64,000 bases of DNA, from the NCBI GenBank assembly GCA_903913215.1, contig CAIWKE010000010.1, forward strand, positions 62,001-126,000. The letters run 5' to 3'. This document shows positions 7,986-16,269 of this stretch, piece after piece. Position 1 is the stretch's first letter, and each line of letters starts with the position of its first letter. Under the pieces are notes generated by a model, which did not search any database, had not been told where the DNA came from, and saw nothing but the letters and a program-made list of their open reading frames with translations. The position numbers were made by a program, and so were the translations under genes. This DNA is from an uncultured Holophagaceae bacterium (GTDB taxonomy: Bacteria > Acidobacteriota > Holophagae > Holophagales > Holophagaceae).

Positions 7986-9554
7986 ATGGTTGCCACGCTT
8001 CACCACCAGTCCCCCACCCGCAAGGCTGTCGAAGTGACGGTGCCCGCCGCCGAGGTGGCCGCCCTCTTCAACACCGTGGTGGCCAAGATCGCCCCCCAGG
8101 TCCGCATCCCCGGCTTCCGCCCCGGCAAGGCCCCCCGGCCTGTGCTCATGCAGAAATACGCCCGGGAGATCCAGTCCGACGTGGCCCAGCAGCTGGTGGA
8201 AAAGCACTTCTGGAAGGCCGCCCAGGAAGCAGGCGCCCTGCCCATCTCCCATCCCTCCCTGGAGAAGCTGGACCTGAAGGAAGGCGCTGATGCCATGTTC
8301 CGCGCCCACTTCGATGTGGCCCCTCAGGTCGAGCTCCCGGACTACAAGAACCTGGTGCTCACCAAGCGCAAGCGGATCATCGACACCGCCGCCGTGGAGG
8401 AGAACCTCGAGAGCCTGCGCCAACGCGCCACCAAGTTCCTGCCCGTGGACGACGGCGCCGTGGCTGACGGCCTCATCGCCACCTGCGACATCCGCGTGAA
8501 GCCCCAGGGCCTCAAGGCCCAGAGCTACAAGGACCAGGTCCTCAACATCGACGCCTCGCGCCCCTTCGACGCCGAGCTGATCGGCCTCAAGGTCGACGAG
8601 AAGAAGACCTTCAACCTGACCCACCCCGACGATGACAACAACAAGGTGCTGGCCGGCAAGACCCTCGCCTACGAAGTTCACGTCAAGGACATCCGCCAGA
8701 AGGAAGTGCCCGTGCTCGGCGACGAGTTCGCCAAGGACATGGGGCCCTTCGAGAATTTCGAGGCCCTGAAAGCCGCCGTGCAGAAGGACCTGGAAGAAGC
8801 CTCCGAGCGCGATGCCATCGCCCGCCTGCACACCGTTATGCTGGACACCCTCCTGGACGCGGCCCCCTTCGAGGTGCCCCAGTCCATGGTGGGCCTGCAG
8901 CTCGACGACTACTGCCAGGAGTTCGCCCAGCACGTGGCCCGCCAGGGCATGGACCCCAAGAAGGTGAACTGGGAGGCCTACCGCCAGTACCGCAAGAACG
9001 ACGCCGAGCGCGCCGTCCGCAGCGGCTACCTGCTCCAGAGCATCGGCAACACGGAGGCCATCGAGGTCCCCGAAGAGGACATTGACGCCGAGATCCGCAC
9101 CTACATGACCGAGAACCAGATTCTGCAGCCCTTCGAGGCCTTCAAGGCCGAGCTGGACAAGCGAGGCAACACCACGGAGATCAAGGGCCGCCTGCGCACA
9201 GACCGCATTTTCAACCACCTGCTCACCACCGCCACCATCACCGAGGAGCTGCTGGACAAGGCCGCCTTCGAGGCCCTGGTGGAGCTGGAGCGCAAGCGCG
9301 AGGCCGGCATTCCCGTGAACCGCTTCGATGCGGGTGGCCTGGAAGGCGGAGACCTGGAGGGCCAGGAGGGCGGTGAGCCCGCCGCTGTGGCACCTGCCCA
9401 CGTCCACGGCCCCGACTGTGACCACGATCACGAGGCCGAAGAGAAGCCCGTGAAAAAGGCCGCCAAGAAGGCCCCCAAGGCCGAGGCCGCTCCCGAAGCC
9501 GAGGCCCCCGCCGAAGAGAAGCCCAAGGCCAAAAAGGCCGCCGCCAAGAAGTAG
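7986..9554 (+). CDS. tig: Trigger factor, ribosome-associated chaperone/PPIase
   Basis: 522 residues. The N-terminal ribosome-binding domain has the signature GFRPGKAP at about 41-48. The FKBP-like PPIase region and the long helical C-terminal arms follow. The protein is about 90 residues longer than the usual ~430. The extra C-terminal tail contains a His/Cys/Asp-rich segment ([12 protein letters not shown]) and a Lys/Ala/Glu/Pro-rich end (AAKKAPKAE, then KAKKAAAKK). ATG at 7986 follows GGAG; upstream in-frame codons run through the tRNA-Leu gene and are not coding. It lies upstream of clpP, as in many bacteria, but separated by a strong terminator. Confidence 0.95.
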   Translation: MVATLHHQSPTRKAVEVTVPAAEVAALFNTVVAKIAPQVRIPGFRPGKAPRPVLMQKYAREIQSDVAQQLVEKHFWKAAQEAGALPISHPSLEKLDLKEGADAMFRAHFDVAPQVELPDYKNLVLTKRKRIIDTAAVEENLESLRQRATKFLPVDDGAVADGLIATCDIRVKPQGLKAQSYKDQVLNIDASRPFDAELIGLKVDEKKTFNLTHPDDDNNKVLAGKTLAYEVHVKDIRQKEVPVLGDEFAKDMGPFENFEALKAAVQKDLEEASERDAIARLHTVMLDTLLDAAPFEVPQSMVGLQLDDYCQEFAQHVARQGMDPKKVNWEAYRQYRKNDAERAVRSGYLLQSIGNTEAIEVPEEDIDAEIRTYMTENQILQPFEAFKAELDKRGNTTEIKGRLRTDRIFNHLLTTATITEELLDKAAFEALVELERKREAGIPVNRFDAGGLEGGDLEGQEGGEPAAVAPAHVHGPDCDHDHEAEEKPVKKAAKKAPKAEAAPEAEAPAEEKPKAKKAAAKK

Positions 9555-9569
9555 TCTGTCTTTACCCCC

Positions 9570-9601
9570 AGCAAGAAGGCGCCTTTCGGCGCCTTCTTGC
9601 T
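9570..9601 (+). terminator. Hairpin terminator after tig
   Basis: A 14-bp perfect stem (AGCAAGAAGGCGCC and complement) closes a TTTC loop, 15 nt after the tig stop. The downstream T content is poor, but stem strength and position fit termination or attenuation before clpP. Confidence 0.75.
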
Positions 9602-9627
9602 ATTCTGATCGACCAGCAGGAGGGTCC

Positions 9628-10224
9628 ATGCCCAGCGCCTACTATCCCCCCATCGTGATCGAGCAGACCCCCCGCGGCGAGCGCAGCTACGACATCTACT
9701 CGCGGCTCCTCAAGGACAACATCATCTTCCTGGGCACCCCCATCGACGACAGCGTGGCCAACGCCATCGTGGCCCAGATGCTCTTCCTGGAGAGCGAGGA
9801 CCCGGACAAGGACATCCAGATCTACATCAACAGCCCCGGCGGCAGCGTCACAGCCGGGCTGGCCATCTACGACACCATGCAGTTCGTGAAGAACGACATC
9901 GTCACCTACTGCATCGGCCAGTGCGCCTCCATGGGTGCCCATCTGCTGGCCGCAGGTACCAAGGGCAAGCGCTTCGCCCTCCCCAATGCCCGCATCATGA
10001 TCCACCAGCCCAGCGGCGGCGCCCAGGGCCAAGCCACGGAAATCGAGATCACCTACAAGGAGATCCAGCGTTTGAAGGACAACCTGGCCGGCACCTTCGC
10101 CAAGCACACCGGTCAGCCCCTGAAGAAGGTCATGAAGGATATGGATCGCGACTACTTCATGGGCGCCGACGAGGCCATGGAATACGGCATCGTGGACAAG
10201 GTCCTCTCCGAACGGCCCGCCTGA
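9628..10224 (+). CDS. clpP: ATP-dependent Clp protease proteolytic subunit
   Basis: 198 residues, normal ClpP length. The catalytic triad is visible: Ser101 (QCASMGAH), His126 (MIHQPSGG) and Asp175 (DRDYF). ClpP forms the tetradecameric peptidase that works with ClpX or ClpA. AGGAGG sits five nt before the ATG. Unusually, clpX does not follow; the clpP stop overlaps the start of hisC. Confidence 0.97.
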   Translation: MPSAYYPPIVIEQTPRGERSYDIYSRLLKDNIIFLGTPIDDSVANAIVAQMLFLESEDPDKDIQIYINSPGGSVTAGLAIYDTMQFVKNDIVTYCIGQCASMGAHLLAAGTKGKRFALPNARIMIHQPSGGAQGQATEIEITYKEIQRLKDNLAGTFAKHTGQPLKKVMKDMDRDYFMGADEAMEYGIVDKVLSERPA

Positions 10225-11351
10225 TGACCGCAAGCCTGTCCGCCATTCCTGGCTTTGAGCACCTGTCCCGCATCCCGCTCTACGTGCCGGGCAAGCCCAT
10301 CCAGGAAGTCCAGCGCGAGCTGGGGCTGAGCCGCATCGTGAAGCTGGCCTCCAACGAGAACCCCTGGGGTCCCACAGAGGCCGTGAAGGCCCGGGTGGCT
10401 GCAGTGATCGCAGGCTCCGAGACTGAGGGCCTGGGTCTCTACCCGGTCAGCGACGGTTTCTACCTCCGCCAGCGCATCGCCGAGCGGAAGGGCCTCAGTG
10501 CGGACCGCGTAGTACTGGGCAACGGCAGCAGCGAGATCCTTGAGATGGTGGCCAAGGCAGCGTTCCTGGAGGGCGGTGACGCCGTCATCCCCAAGCACAG
10601 CTTCGCCATCTACGGCATCGCCACCCAGACTGCGGGCGGCCGCGTCATCGAGTCCCGGGCCTCGGCCACGGAGATCGACGTGGACGACCTCCTGCGCGCC
10701 GTGACTCCAGAGACCCGGCTGGTCTACCTGGGCCACCCCAACAACCCCACGGGCATCCGCCTGGAGAAGGACGCCATCGAGCGCCTGGTGCGCACCCTGC
10801 GTGAAGACATCGTGCTGGTGATGGACCAGGCCTACGCCGAATACGAAGACCCGGCCGAGTACCCCGACACCGCAGCCTACCTCGACGAGCGGCCCAATCT
10901 GCTGGTGCTCCACACCTTCTCCAAGATCCATGCCCTGGCGGCCCTGCGCATCGGCTACGGCCTGGGTTCAAAAGAACTCATGGGCTTCCTGGACCGTGTC
11001 CGCAGCCCCTTCAATACCAACCACCTGGCCCAGGTTGCGGCGGAAGTGGCCGTGCAGGACCTGGCCTTCGAGGCCTTCTCCCGCGCCCGGAACACCGAGG
11101 CCCGCACCGCCTTCGTGGCCGAGGCCGCCAAGCATCGCTGCCAGTTCTCCGGCACCAGCGGCAACTTCATCCTGTTGGAGACCGCCTGCCCCGCCGCGGA
11201 CCTCTTCAAGCAGTTGCTCCAGCGCGGCGTCATCGTACGCCCCATGCAGGGCTATGGCCTGCCCAACCACATCCGCGTGACCTTCGGCAAGCCCGAGGAG
11301 ATGATGGCCTTCTGGAGCGCCGCCGGCCCCCTGCTCGACGGCGGCTGCTAG
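10224..11351 (+). CDS. hisC: Histidinol-phosphate aminotransferase
   Basis: 375 residues, fold-type I PLP aminotransferase. Visible are NENPWGP, the HPNNPTG motif, DQAYAEY (Asp201, Tyr204) and the PLP lysine Lys234 in TFSKIHALAALRIGY. HisC transfers an amino group from glutamate to imidazole-acetol phosphate in histidine synthesis. ATG overlaps the clpP stop (TGATG), so translation is probably coupled. Frame-open codons upstream belong to clpP in another frame. No other his gene is present, so related aromatic or HisC-like specificities remain possible. Confidence 0.9.
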   Translation: MTASLSAIPGFEHLSRIPLYVPGKPIQEVQRELGLSRIVKLASNENPWGPTEAVKARVAAVIAGSETEGLGLYPVSDGFYLRQRIAERKGLSADRVVLGNGSSEILEMVAKAAFLEGGDAVIPKHSFAIYGIATQTAGGRVIESRASATEIDVDDLLRAVTPETRLVYLGHPNNPTGIRLEKDAIERLVRTLREDIVLVMDQAYAEYEDPAEYPDTAAYLDERPNLLVLHTFSKIHALAALRIGYGLGSKELMGFLDRVRSPFNTNHLAQVAAEVAVQDLAFEAFSRARNTEARTAFVAEAAKHRCQFSGTSGNFILLETACPAADLFKQLLQRGVIVRPMQGYGLPNHIRVTFGKPEEMMAFWSAAGPLLDGGC

Positions 11352-13034
11352 TTGTCTCCGGTCGCCGATGAGATCAGCCACCTGCGGGAGCTCCTGAGCC
11401 GGGGTGACCGCGGCGCCTGCCGCAACGGCCTGGAGGCCCTCCGGTCACGGTACCGCAGCGAGCCTGGAGCCTTCGACCCGGCGACCATCGCCGCCCTCAA
11501 GGCCCTGGCCCTGGACCTGGAAACGCCTCCGGACCTGGAGGCAGCCCTCAAGGCCACCTTTGGCTACGGCACCTTCAGGCCTGGCCAGCGGCCCATCATC
11601 GAGGCGGTCCTGGCGGGCCGGGACGTGGTCGGGATCATGCCCACCGGCGCGGGCAAGTCCCTCACGTTTCAGCTGCCCGCACGCCTGCTGGGCGGCGTCA
11701 CGCTGGTGGTCTCGCCGCTCATCGCGCTTATGAAGGATCAGGTGGACGGCCTGACCGAAGCCGGACTGCGGGCCACCTTCCTCAACTCCAGTCTCAACGC
11801 CGAAGCCCGCCGGGAGCGCATCCGCGCCCTCAAGAACGGCGAGCTGGAACTGGTCTACGCGGCTCCCGAGGGCTTGGAACTCTACTTGGCGGACTTGCTT
11901 CGCGAAGTGGACCTGCGTCTCATCGCCGTGGACGAGGCCCACTGCATCAGCCACTGGGGCCATGATTTCAGGCCCGCCTACCGGACCCTGGCGGGCCTCA
12001 AGCGGCGCTTCCCGAACGTGCCGGTACTGGCCCTCACGGCCACGGCCACGCCGGAGGTGCGCCGGGACATCGCCCAGCAGCTGGAGATGAAGAACCCCCT
12101 GGAGGTGCAGGGCTCATTCTTCCGCTCGAACCTCAAGGTCAGCGCCTACAAGAAAGGCGTGGATGGCGTGCCCCCGGTACGGGAGGCCATGCTGCGCCTG
12201 GTGCTGGCCCGCCGCGGCGAGAGCGGCATCATCTACTGCCTGTCCCGCAAGGCCGTGGAATCCACGGCGGCCTTCCTGCAGGAGGAGGGCCTGCGCGCTG
12301 CGGCCTACCACGCGGGGCTCAGCGCCGAGGCCCGCTCCGAGGCCCAGGAGGCCTTCCAGCGGGATGACGTGGACGTCATCGTGGCCACGGTGGCCTTCGG
12401 CATGGGCATCGACAAGAGCAACATCCGCTATGTCATCCACCGGGACATGCCCAAGAGCGTCGAAGGGTGGTACCAGGAGATCGGCCGTGCGGGCCGTGAC
12501 GGCGCCGATGCCGACTGCATCATGTTCTACAGCTGGGGTGATGTCCTCAGCTATGACCGCTTCACGGACGGCGTGGAGGCGGGTCTGGCCCAGGCCCAGC
12601 AGCAGCAGACCCGGGATCTCTTCCGCATGGCGGACGCCACGCGCTGCCGCCACCAGGCCCTGCTGGCCCACTTCGGCGAGCGCATGGAGCCCTGTGGCAG
12701 TTCCTGCGACATCTGCTCGGGCCGCGACCCCCTGGAGGCCGCTCCCGCGCCCGGCAAGGCCAAGCGCGGCTCGCCCCGGGGGACCCGTCCCGCCCTGACC
12801 GAAGCCCATGTGGAGGGCGAGGAGGTCTTGTACCGCGAGCTGAAGGCCCTTCGCAAGCAACTGGCCGATGCCAAGGGCGTGCCCGCCTATGTGATCTTCA
12901 GCGATGCCACCCTCCAGCAGATGGCCCGCTACCAGCCCGGCTCGGCCGCAGAGTTTCTGGCCCTCAGCGGCGTGGGCCCCAAGAAGCTCCAGCAGTACGG
13001 CGAAGTCTTCCTGGAAGTCCTCCGCCGCAACTGA
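11352..13034 (+). CDS. recQ: RecQ-family ATP-dependent DNA helicase lacking the winged helix
   Basis: 560 residues. Helicase motifs: FRPGQ at 75-79, Walker A TGAGKS at 98-103, DEAH at 194-197, and [10 protein letters not shown] at 375-384. The zinc-binding cysteines Cys432, Cys448, Cys452 and Cys455 are present. An HRDC domain occupies about 490-560. Only ~35 low-complexity residues lie between the zinc site and HRDC, so the RQC winged helix is missing. An N-terminal helical extension of ~65 residues precedes the helicase core. The first codon is TTG directly after the hisC stop; no better in-frame start exists before the core. Confidence 0.9.
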   Translation: MSPVADEISHLRELLSRGDRGACRNGLEALRSRYRSEPGAFDPATIAALKALALDLETPPDLEAALKATFGYGTFRPGQRPIIEAVLAGRDVVGIMPTGAGKSLTFQLPARLLGGVTLVVSPLIALMKDQVDGLTEAGLRATFLNSSLNAEARRERIRALKNGELELVYAAPEGLELYLADLLREVDLRLIAVDEAHCISHWGHDFRPAYRTLAGLKRRFPNVPVLALTATATPEVRRDIAQQLEMKNPLEVQGSFFRSNLKVSAYKKGVDGVPPVREAMLRLVLARRGESGIIYCLSRKAVESTAAFLQEEGLRAAAYHAGLSAEARSEAQEAFQRDDVDVIVATVAFGMGIDKSNIRYVIHRDMPKSVEGWYQEIGRAGRDGADADCIMFYSWGDVLSYDRFTDGVEAGLAQAQQQQTRDLFRMADATRCRHQALLAHFGERMEPCGSSCDICSGRDPLEAAPAPGKAKRGSPRGTRPALTEAHVEGEEVLYRELKALRKQLADAKGVPAYVIFSDATLQQMARYQPGSAAEFLALSGVGPKKLQQYGEVFLEVLRRN

Positions 13035-13199
13035 GGGACGGATGTCACAACTTGGAATGCCGGCCCATGCAAGATGGGCACTTAGATCTCCAGACCGGGG
13101 CCGCGGCTTGCGGATGGACTTGGAAGAAATGTAGGCTGGACTTAGACATTTTTCACATCAATGTCATCTGCACGAAACCCCCCACTCGGAGGTAGCTTC
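13035..13199 (+). promoter_or_regulatory. Gap upstream of the multihaem cytochrome gene
   Basis: 165 nt without a gene. It contains a weak inverted repeat GACAT...ATGTC (about 13145-13165) and GGAGG eight nt before the cytochrome ATG. I see no riboswitch consensus. Confidence 0.35.
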
Positions 13200-14651
13200 A
13201 TGGCCACTGGCGAACGCATCAGAGATCTCTTCCGTCTGGCCTTCCAGCTCGGCAACAACTGGCTGAGCCTCGCGGGCGCGGCTCTGACCACCAGCTCCGC
13301 CTTCGTGCTGGTCTGGTTCTGGTTCATGGAGATCACCAGCCCCCACCAGATCCACGCCTATGCCGGCATCCTCATGTTCCTCATCTTCCCGGCGCTGTTC
13401 GTGGTGGGTCTCATCCTGATTCCCTTCGGCATCGCCCTGGAGCGCCGCAAGCGCCGCCTCGCTGGTGAGGCTCCCAAGCCCCTTCAGGCCGTGGACTTCA
13501 AGAACCCCAGCGTGCGTCGCCTGCTGACCGTGGTGGGCGTGCTCACCTTCATCAACGTCAGCATCATGGGCACCGCGGGCCTCAAGGGCGTCGAGTACAT
13601 GGACTCCAACCAGTTCTGCGGCCTCACCTGCCACACGGTGATGAGCCCTGAATACACGGCCTTCCTGGACTCCCCCCACTCCCGCGTGGGCTGCGCCCAG
13701 TGTCACATCGGCCAGGGCGCTCCCGCCCTTGTCCGCGCCAAGATCTCCGGCACCCGCCAGCTCTTCGCCGTGGCCTTCGGCACCTATTCCCGCCCCATCC
13801 CCAGCCCCGTCGAGCACCTGCGCCCCGCCCGCGAGACCTGCGAACAGTGCCACTGGCCCCAGAAGTTCACGGCCGACAAGCTGATCGTGCGCACCAAGTT
13901 CGCCGAGGACGAGACCAACACCCCCTCCACCAGCATCCTGCTCATGAAGATCGGCGGTCACACGCCCAACGGCACCACGGGCATCCACGGCCGCCACCTG
14001 GACGCCATGGAGCGCATCAGCTACATCACCACGGATTCGCGTCGCCAGGAGATCCCCAAGGTCACCTACCGCGAGGAGAACGGCTCCCTGGTGGACTACG
14101 TCAGTGACGAGTTCAAGAACCTGTCCAAGGAGAAGCTGGACAAGGCCACCAGCCGCAAAATGGACTGCATCGACTGCCACAACCGGCCCACCCATGCCTT
14201 CCAGCTGCCCGACCGTGCCCTGGACAAGGCCCTCATGGAAAAGCGCATGAGCTCCGAGCTGCCCTTCCTCAAGAAGAAGGGCCTGGAACTGCTCAAGGCC
14301 ACCTACAGCGACCAGAAAGACGCCGCCGCCAAGATCCCTGTGAACCTCGCGGAGTACTACCGAACCACCTATCCCGAGATCTACAAGACCAAGCGGGCCG
14401 CCGTGGACACTGCGGGCGAGGTGGTGAAGGCCATCTACATGCGCAACGTCTTCCCCGAGATGAAGATCACCTGGGGCACCCACCCCAACAACATCGGGCA
14501 TGAGGATTCCGTGGGCTGCTTCCGCTGCCACGACGGCATGCACACGGCTGCCGATGGCCGCACCATCAAGGGCGACTGCGACACCTGCCACACCCTCCTG
14601 GCGCAGGATGAGAAGGATCCCAAGATCCTGAAGCAGTTCGGTCTCAACTAA
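13200..14651 (+). CDS. NapC/NirT-family inner-membrane multihaem cytochrome c
   Basis: 483 residues. Three hydrophobic segments (about 20-43, 53-80 and 108-130) precede a periplasmic part with six haem c motifs: one CX3CH at Cys140-His145 (CGLTCH) and five CXXCH at 165, 214, 323, 440 and 460. NapC/NirT proteins oxidise membrane quinol and pass electrons to periplasmic reductases. The three-segment anchor, length and extra haems resemble the larger ImcH-like proteins of metal-reducing bacteria more than four-haem NapC. ATG at 13200 follows GGAGG. No partner reductase lies beside it; cmk follows. Confidence 0.9.
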   Translation: MATGERIRDLFRLAFQLGNNWLSLAGAALTTSSAFVLVWFWFMEITSPHQIHAYAGILMFLIFPALFVVGLILIPFGIALERRKRRLAGEAPKPLQAVDFKNPSVRRLLTVVGVLTFINVSIMGTAGLKGVEYMDSNQFCGLTCHTVMSPEYTAFLDSPHSRVGCAQCHIGQGAPALVRAKISGTRQLFAVAFGTYSRPIPSPVEHLRPARETCEQCHWPQKFTADKLIVRTKFAEDETNTPSTSILLMKIGGHTPNGTTGIHGRHLDAMERISYITTDSRRQEIPKVTYREENGSLVDYVSDEFKNLSKEKLDKATSRKMDCIDCHNRPTHAFQLPDRALDKALMEKRMSSELPFLKKKGLELLKATYSDQKDAAAKIPVNLAEYYRTTYPEIYKTKRAAVDTAGEVVKAIYMRNVFPEMKITWGTHPNNIGHEDSVGCFRCHDGMHTAADGRTIKGDCDTCHTLLAQDEKDPKILKQFGLN

Positions 14652-14674
14652 GGGTCTGTTCTCAAGGTGGAGCC

Positions 14675-15340
14675 ATGAACGCATCCGCTCTGCCACTGAT
14701 TGCCATCGACGGCCCGTCGGGCGTGGGGAAGTCCACCACTGCCCGGCGGGTCGCCGCCCGTCTGGGCTGGGAATACCTGGACACCGGCGCCATGTACCGC
14801 GCCGCGGCCCTGGCCCTCCATCGCAGCAGTACCCAGCTTGATGATCCTGAGGCTCTGGAGGCCCTGCTGGCAGGTCTTGATCTGGAGCAGCGCGGCACTC
14901 GCATCTACCTGCGAGGTGAGGACGTCAGCGAGGCCATCCGCACCCAGGAGGTCACTCGCCTGGTCACGCCCGTGAGCGCCAACGCCCGCGTGCGCGAGGT
15001 CCTGGTGGACCAGCAGCGCCGCATCGGTCAGCGCGGCCAGTGGGTGGTGGACGGTCGTGACATCGGCACCGTGGTGTTCACCCAGGCCTGCTGCAAGGTC
15101 TTCCTCACCGCCAGCCCCGAAGCCCGCGCCCACCGCCGCTTCCTGGAACTGGAAGCCAAGGGCCAGAGCCCCGATTTTGAGGATGTGCTCACAGACCTCA
15201 ACCGGCGGGACAAAGCCGACAGCACCCGCGCCGTGGCGCCCCTCAGGCAGGCCGAAGATGCCGTGGCCCTGGATTCCAGCGAGATGAGCCTGGACCAGGT
15301 CGTCGAGTGGATCGTGGCGAGGCACCTGGCGCACCGCTAG
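14675..15340 (+). CDS. cmk: Cytidylate kinase
   Basis: 221 residues. P-loop GPSGVGKST at 13-21, then YLDTGAMYRA and DGRDIGTVVF, all characteristic of bacterial CMP/dCMP kinase. It phosphorylates CMP and dCMP with ATP in pyrimidine salvage and synthesis. A ribosome site (GGTGGAG) lies directly before the ATG, 23 nt after the cytochrome stop, so co-transcription is likely. Confidence 0.95.
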   Translation: MNASALPLIAIDGPSGVGKSTTARRVAARLGWEYLDTGAMYRAAALALHRSSTQLDDPEALEALLAGLDLEQRGTRIYLRGEDVSEAIRTQEVTRLVTPVSANARVREVLVDQQRRIGQRGQWVVDGRDIGTVVFTQACCKVFLTASPEARAHRRFLELEAKGQSPDFEDVLTDLNRRDKADSTRAVAPLRQAEDAVALDSSEMSLDQVVEWIVARHLAHR

Positions 15341-15366
15341 GTTTCAATCAGGGATTGTTTACCGTT

Positions 15367-15714
15367 TCAGGACACCAGCGATGCAATCCGCGTCCAGGCC
15401 CCGATGTTCGCTACGTCGCTGAAGCCTGCCTTCTTGAGGATCCCTACCGCGACACCACTTCTGGCGCCGGAGGCGCAGCAGACGAGGACGGGTTTGGTCT
15501 TGTCCAGGCTCTTCAGCTTGTCGCCCAGCTGGTCCAGGGGGATGTTGATCGACCTGGGGTGGGACTGGCTCTGGAACTCCGCCTTGGTGCGCACGTCCAC
15601 AATCTGGGCGCCCTTGACCAGCAGGCCCTGCAGGTCCGTGGCCGAGGCCGAGCGGCGACTCCAGAACATGTAGGCGATGACGAGGATGGGGATGAGGTAG
15701 ATCCAGTGTTGCAT
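15367..15714 (-). CDS. Membrane-anchored single-domain rhodanese
   Basis: 115 residues: one N-terminal membrane segment (about 4-18) and one rhodanese domain with IVDVRTKAEF and an active-site loop CCASGARS, catalytic Cys80. Rhodaneses carry a persulfide on this cysteine and move sulfane sulfur. It is the last gene in the minus-strand run DUF2892-DUF6132-rhodanese, downstream of the ArsR/RND genes. Confidence 0.9.
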   Translation of the reverse strand: MQHWIYLIPILVIAYMFWSRRSASATDLQGLLVKGAQIVDVRTKAEFQSQSHPRSINIPLDQLGDKLKSLDKTKPVLVCCASGARSGVAVGILKKAGFSDVANIGAWTRIASLVS

Positions 15715-15737
15715 GGGTTCCCTTTCAGCTCTTCATG

Positions 15738-15764
15738 AGCGGGAATTGCAAAGCAATTCCCGCT
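15738..15764 (-). terminator. Intergenic hairpin in the DUF6132-rhodanese gap
   Basis: A perfect 12-bp stem (AGCGGGAATTGC and complement) with loop AAA. No T-run follows on either strand, so it may set relative expression or mRNA stability rather than stop transcription. Confidence 0.5.
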
Positions 15765-15774
15765 GTGGGAAAGA

Positions 15775-15948
15775 CTACCGGGAAAAGGCCCACACCAACC
15801 CCATCACTGCGCCGTAGCTGATGCCGCGCAGGGGGGTGGCGGTCAGCGGGCAGGTGCCGGTGGTGCAGCCCACGAGGCGGTGCCACCCGTAGCCCAGGGC
15901 GCCGCCGATGACGAGGCCCAGGACCAGGCGGAGAGCCGTGGCCTTCAC
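15775..15948 (-). CDS. Small membrane protein, DUF6132 family
   Basis: 57 residues with a start GTG overlapping the DUF2892 stop (GTGA). Two hydrophobic segments flank a cysteine-containing loop (GCTTGTCPLTATP), which is the hallmark I associate with DUF6132. Function unknown. It is too short to stand out alone, but the overlap and matched strand support it. Confidence 0.75.
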   Translation of the reverse strand: MKATALRLVLGLVIGGALGYGWHRLVGCTTGTCPLTATPLRGISYGAVMGLVWAFSR

Positions 15949-16169
15949 TTGGACTCGGGCAGGGAGCAACCCACGCCCGCCCCCTCGGGAACGCCCAGCT
16001 TCTTGAGGATTGTGGACATGAGGCACCAGTTCGTGAGGCCGCTCTGCAGCAGGTTCGCACCCACGAAGACCGTGAACCAGATCCAGGCGGGGTGGTGGAA
16101 CTTCGCAAGAGCCAGGCTCAGCAGGATGAAGGACCCTGCGACACTGTGGACGATGCGATCGACGTTCAT
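15945..16169 (-). CDS. YgaP-type DUF2892 inner-membrane protein
   Basis: 74 residues with paired hydrophobic segments (GSFILLSLALAKFHHP, then WFTVFVGANLLQSGLTN) and the C-terminal motif CLMSTILKKLGV typical of the DUF2892 membrane domain found fused to rhodanese in YgaP. The start ATG at 16169 has AAGGGGG upstream; codons before it are not family-like. Together with the DUF6132 and rhodanese genes it resembles a split YgaP system. Confidence 0.85.
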   Translation of the reverse strand: MNVDRIVHSVAGSFILLSLALAKFHHPAWIWFTVFVGANLLQSGLTNWCLMSTILKKLGVPEGAGVGCSLPESK

Positions 16170-16202
16170 TGAAGCCCCCTTGAAAAATAAACACCACAAT
16201 TT

Positions 16203-16238
16203 GCCACAAAGAACACAAAGAACACAAAGAACACAAAG
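16203..16238. repeat. Tandem 9-bp purine-rich repeat (ACAAAGAAC type)
   Basis: GCCACAAAG followed by three further 9-bp-spaced copies of ACACAAAG(A) in the gap between the RND pump and DUF2892 genes. It matches the arms of the inverted repeat at 31756-31929. Confidence 0.8.
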
Positions 16239-16269
16239 CTGATCGGTTTAAGAAAGAGGAACTCTGTTG

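Noticed and set aside
9921-10223. Upstream extension of hisC
   Set aside because: The stretch is clpP read in another frame; the family N-terminus begins at ATG 10224.
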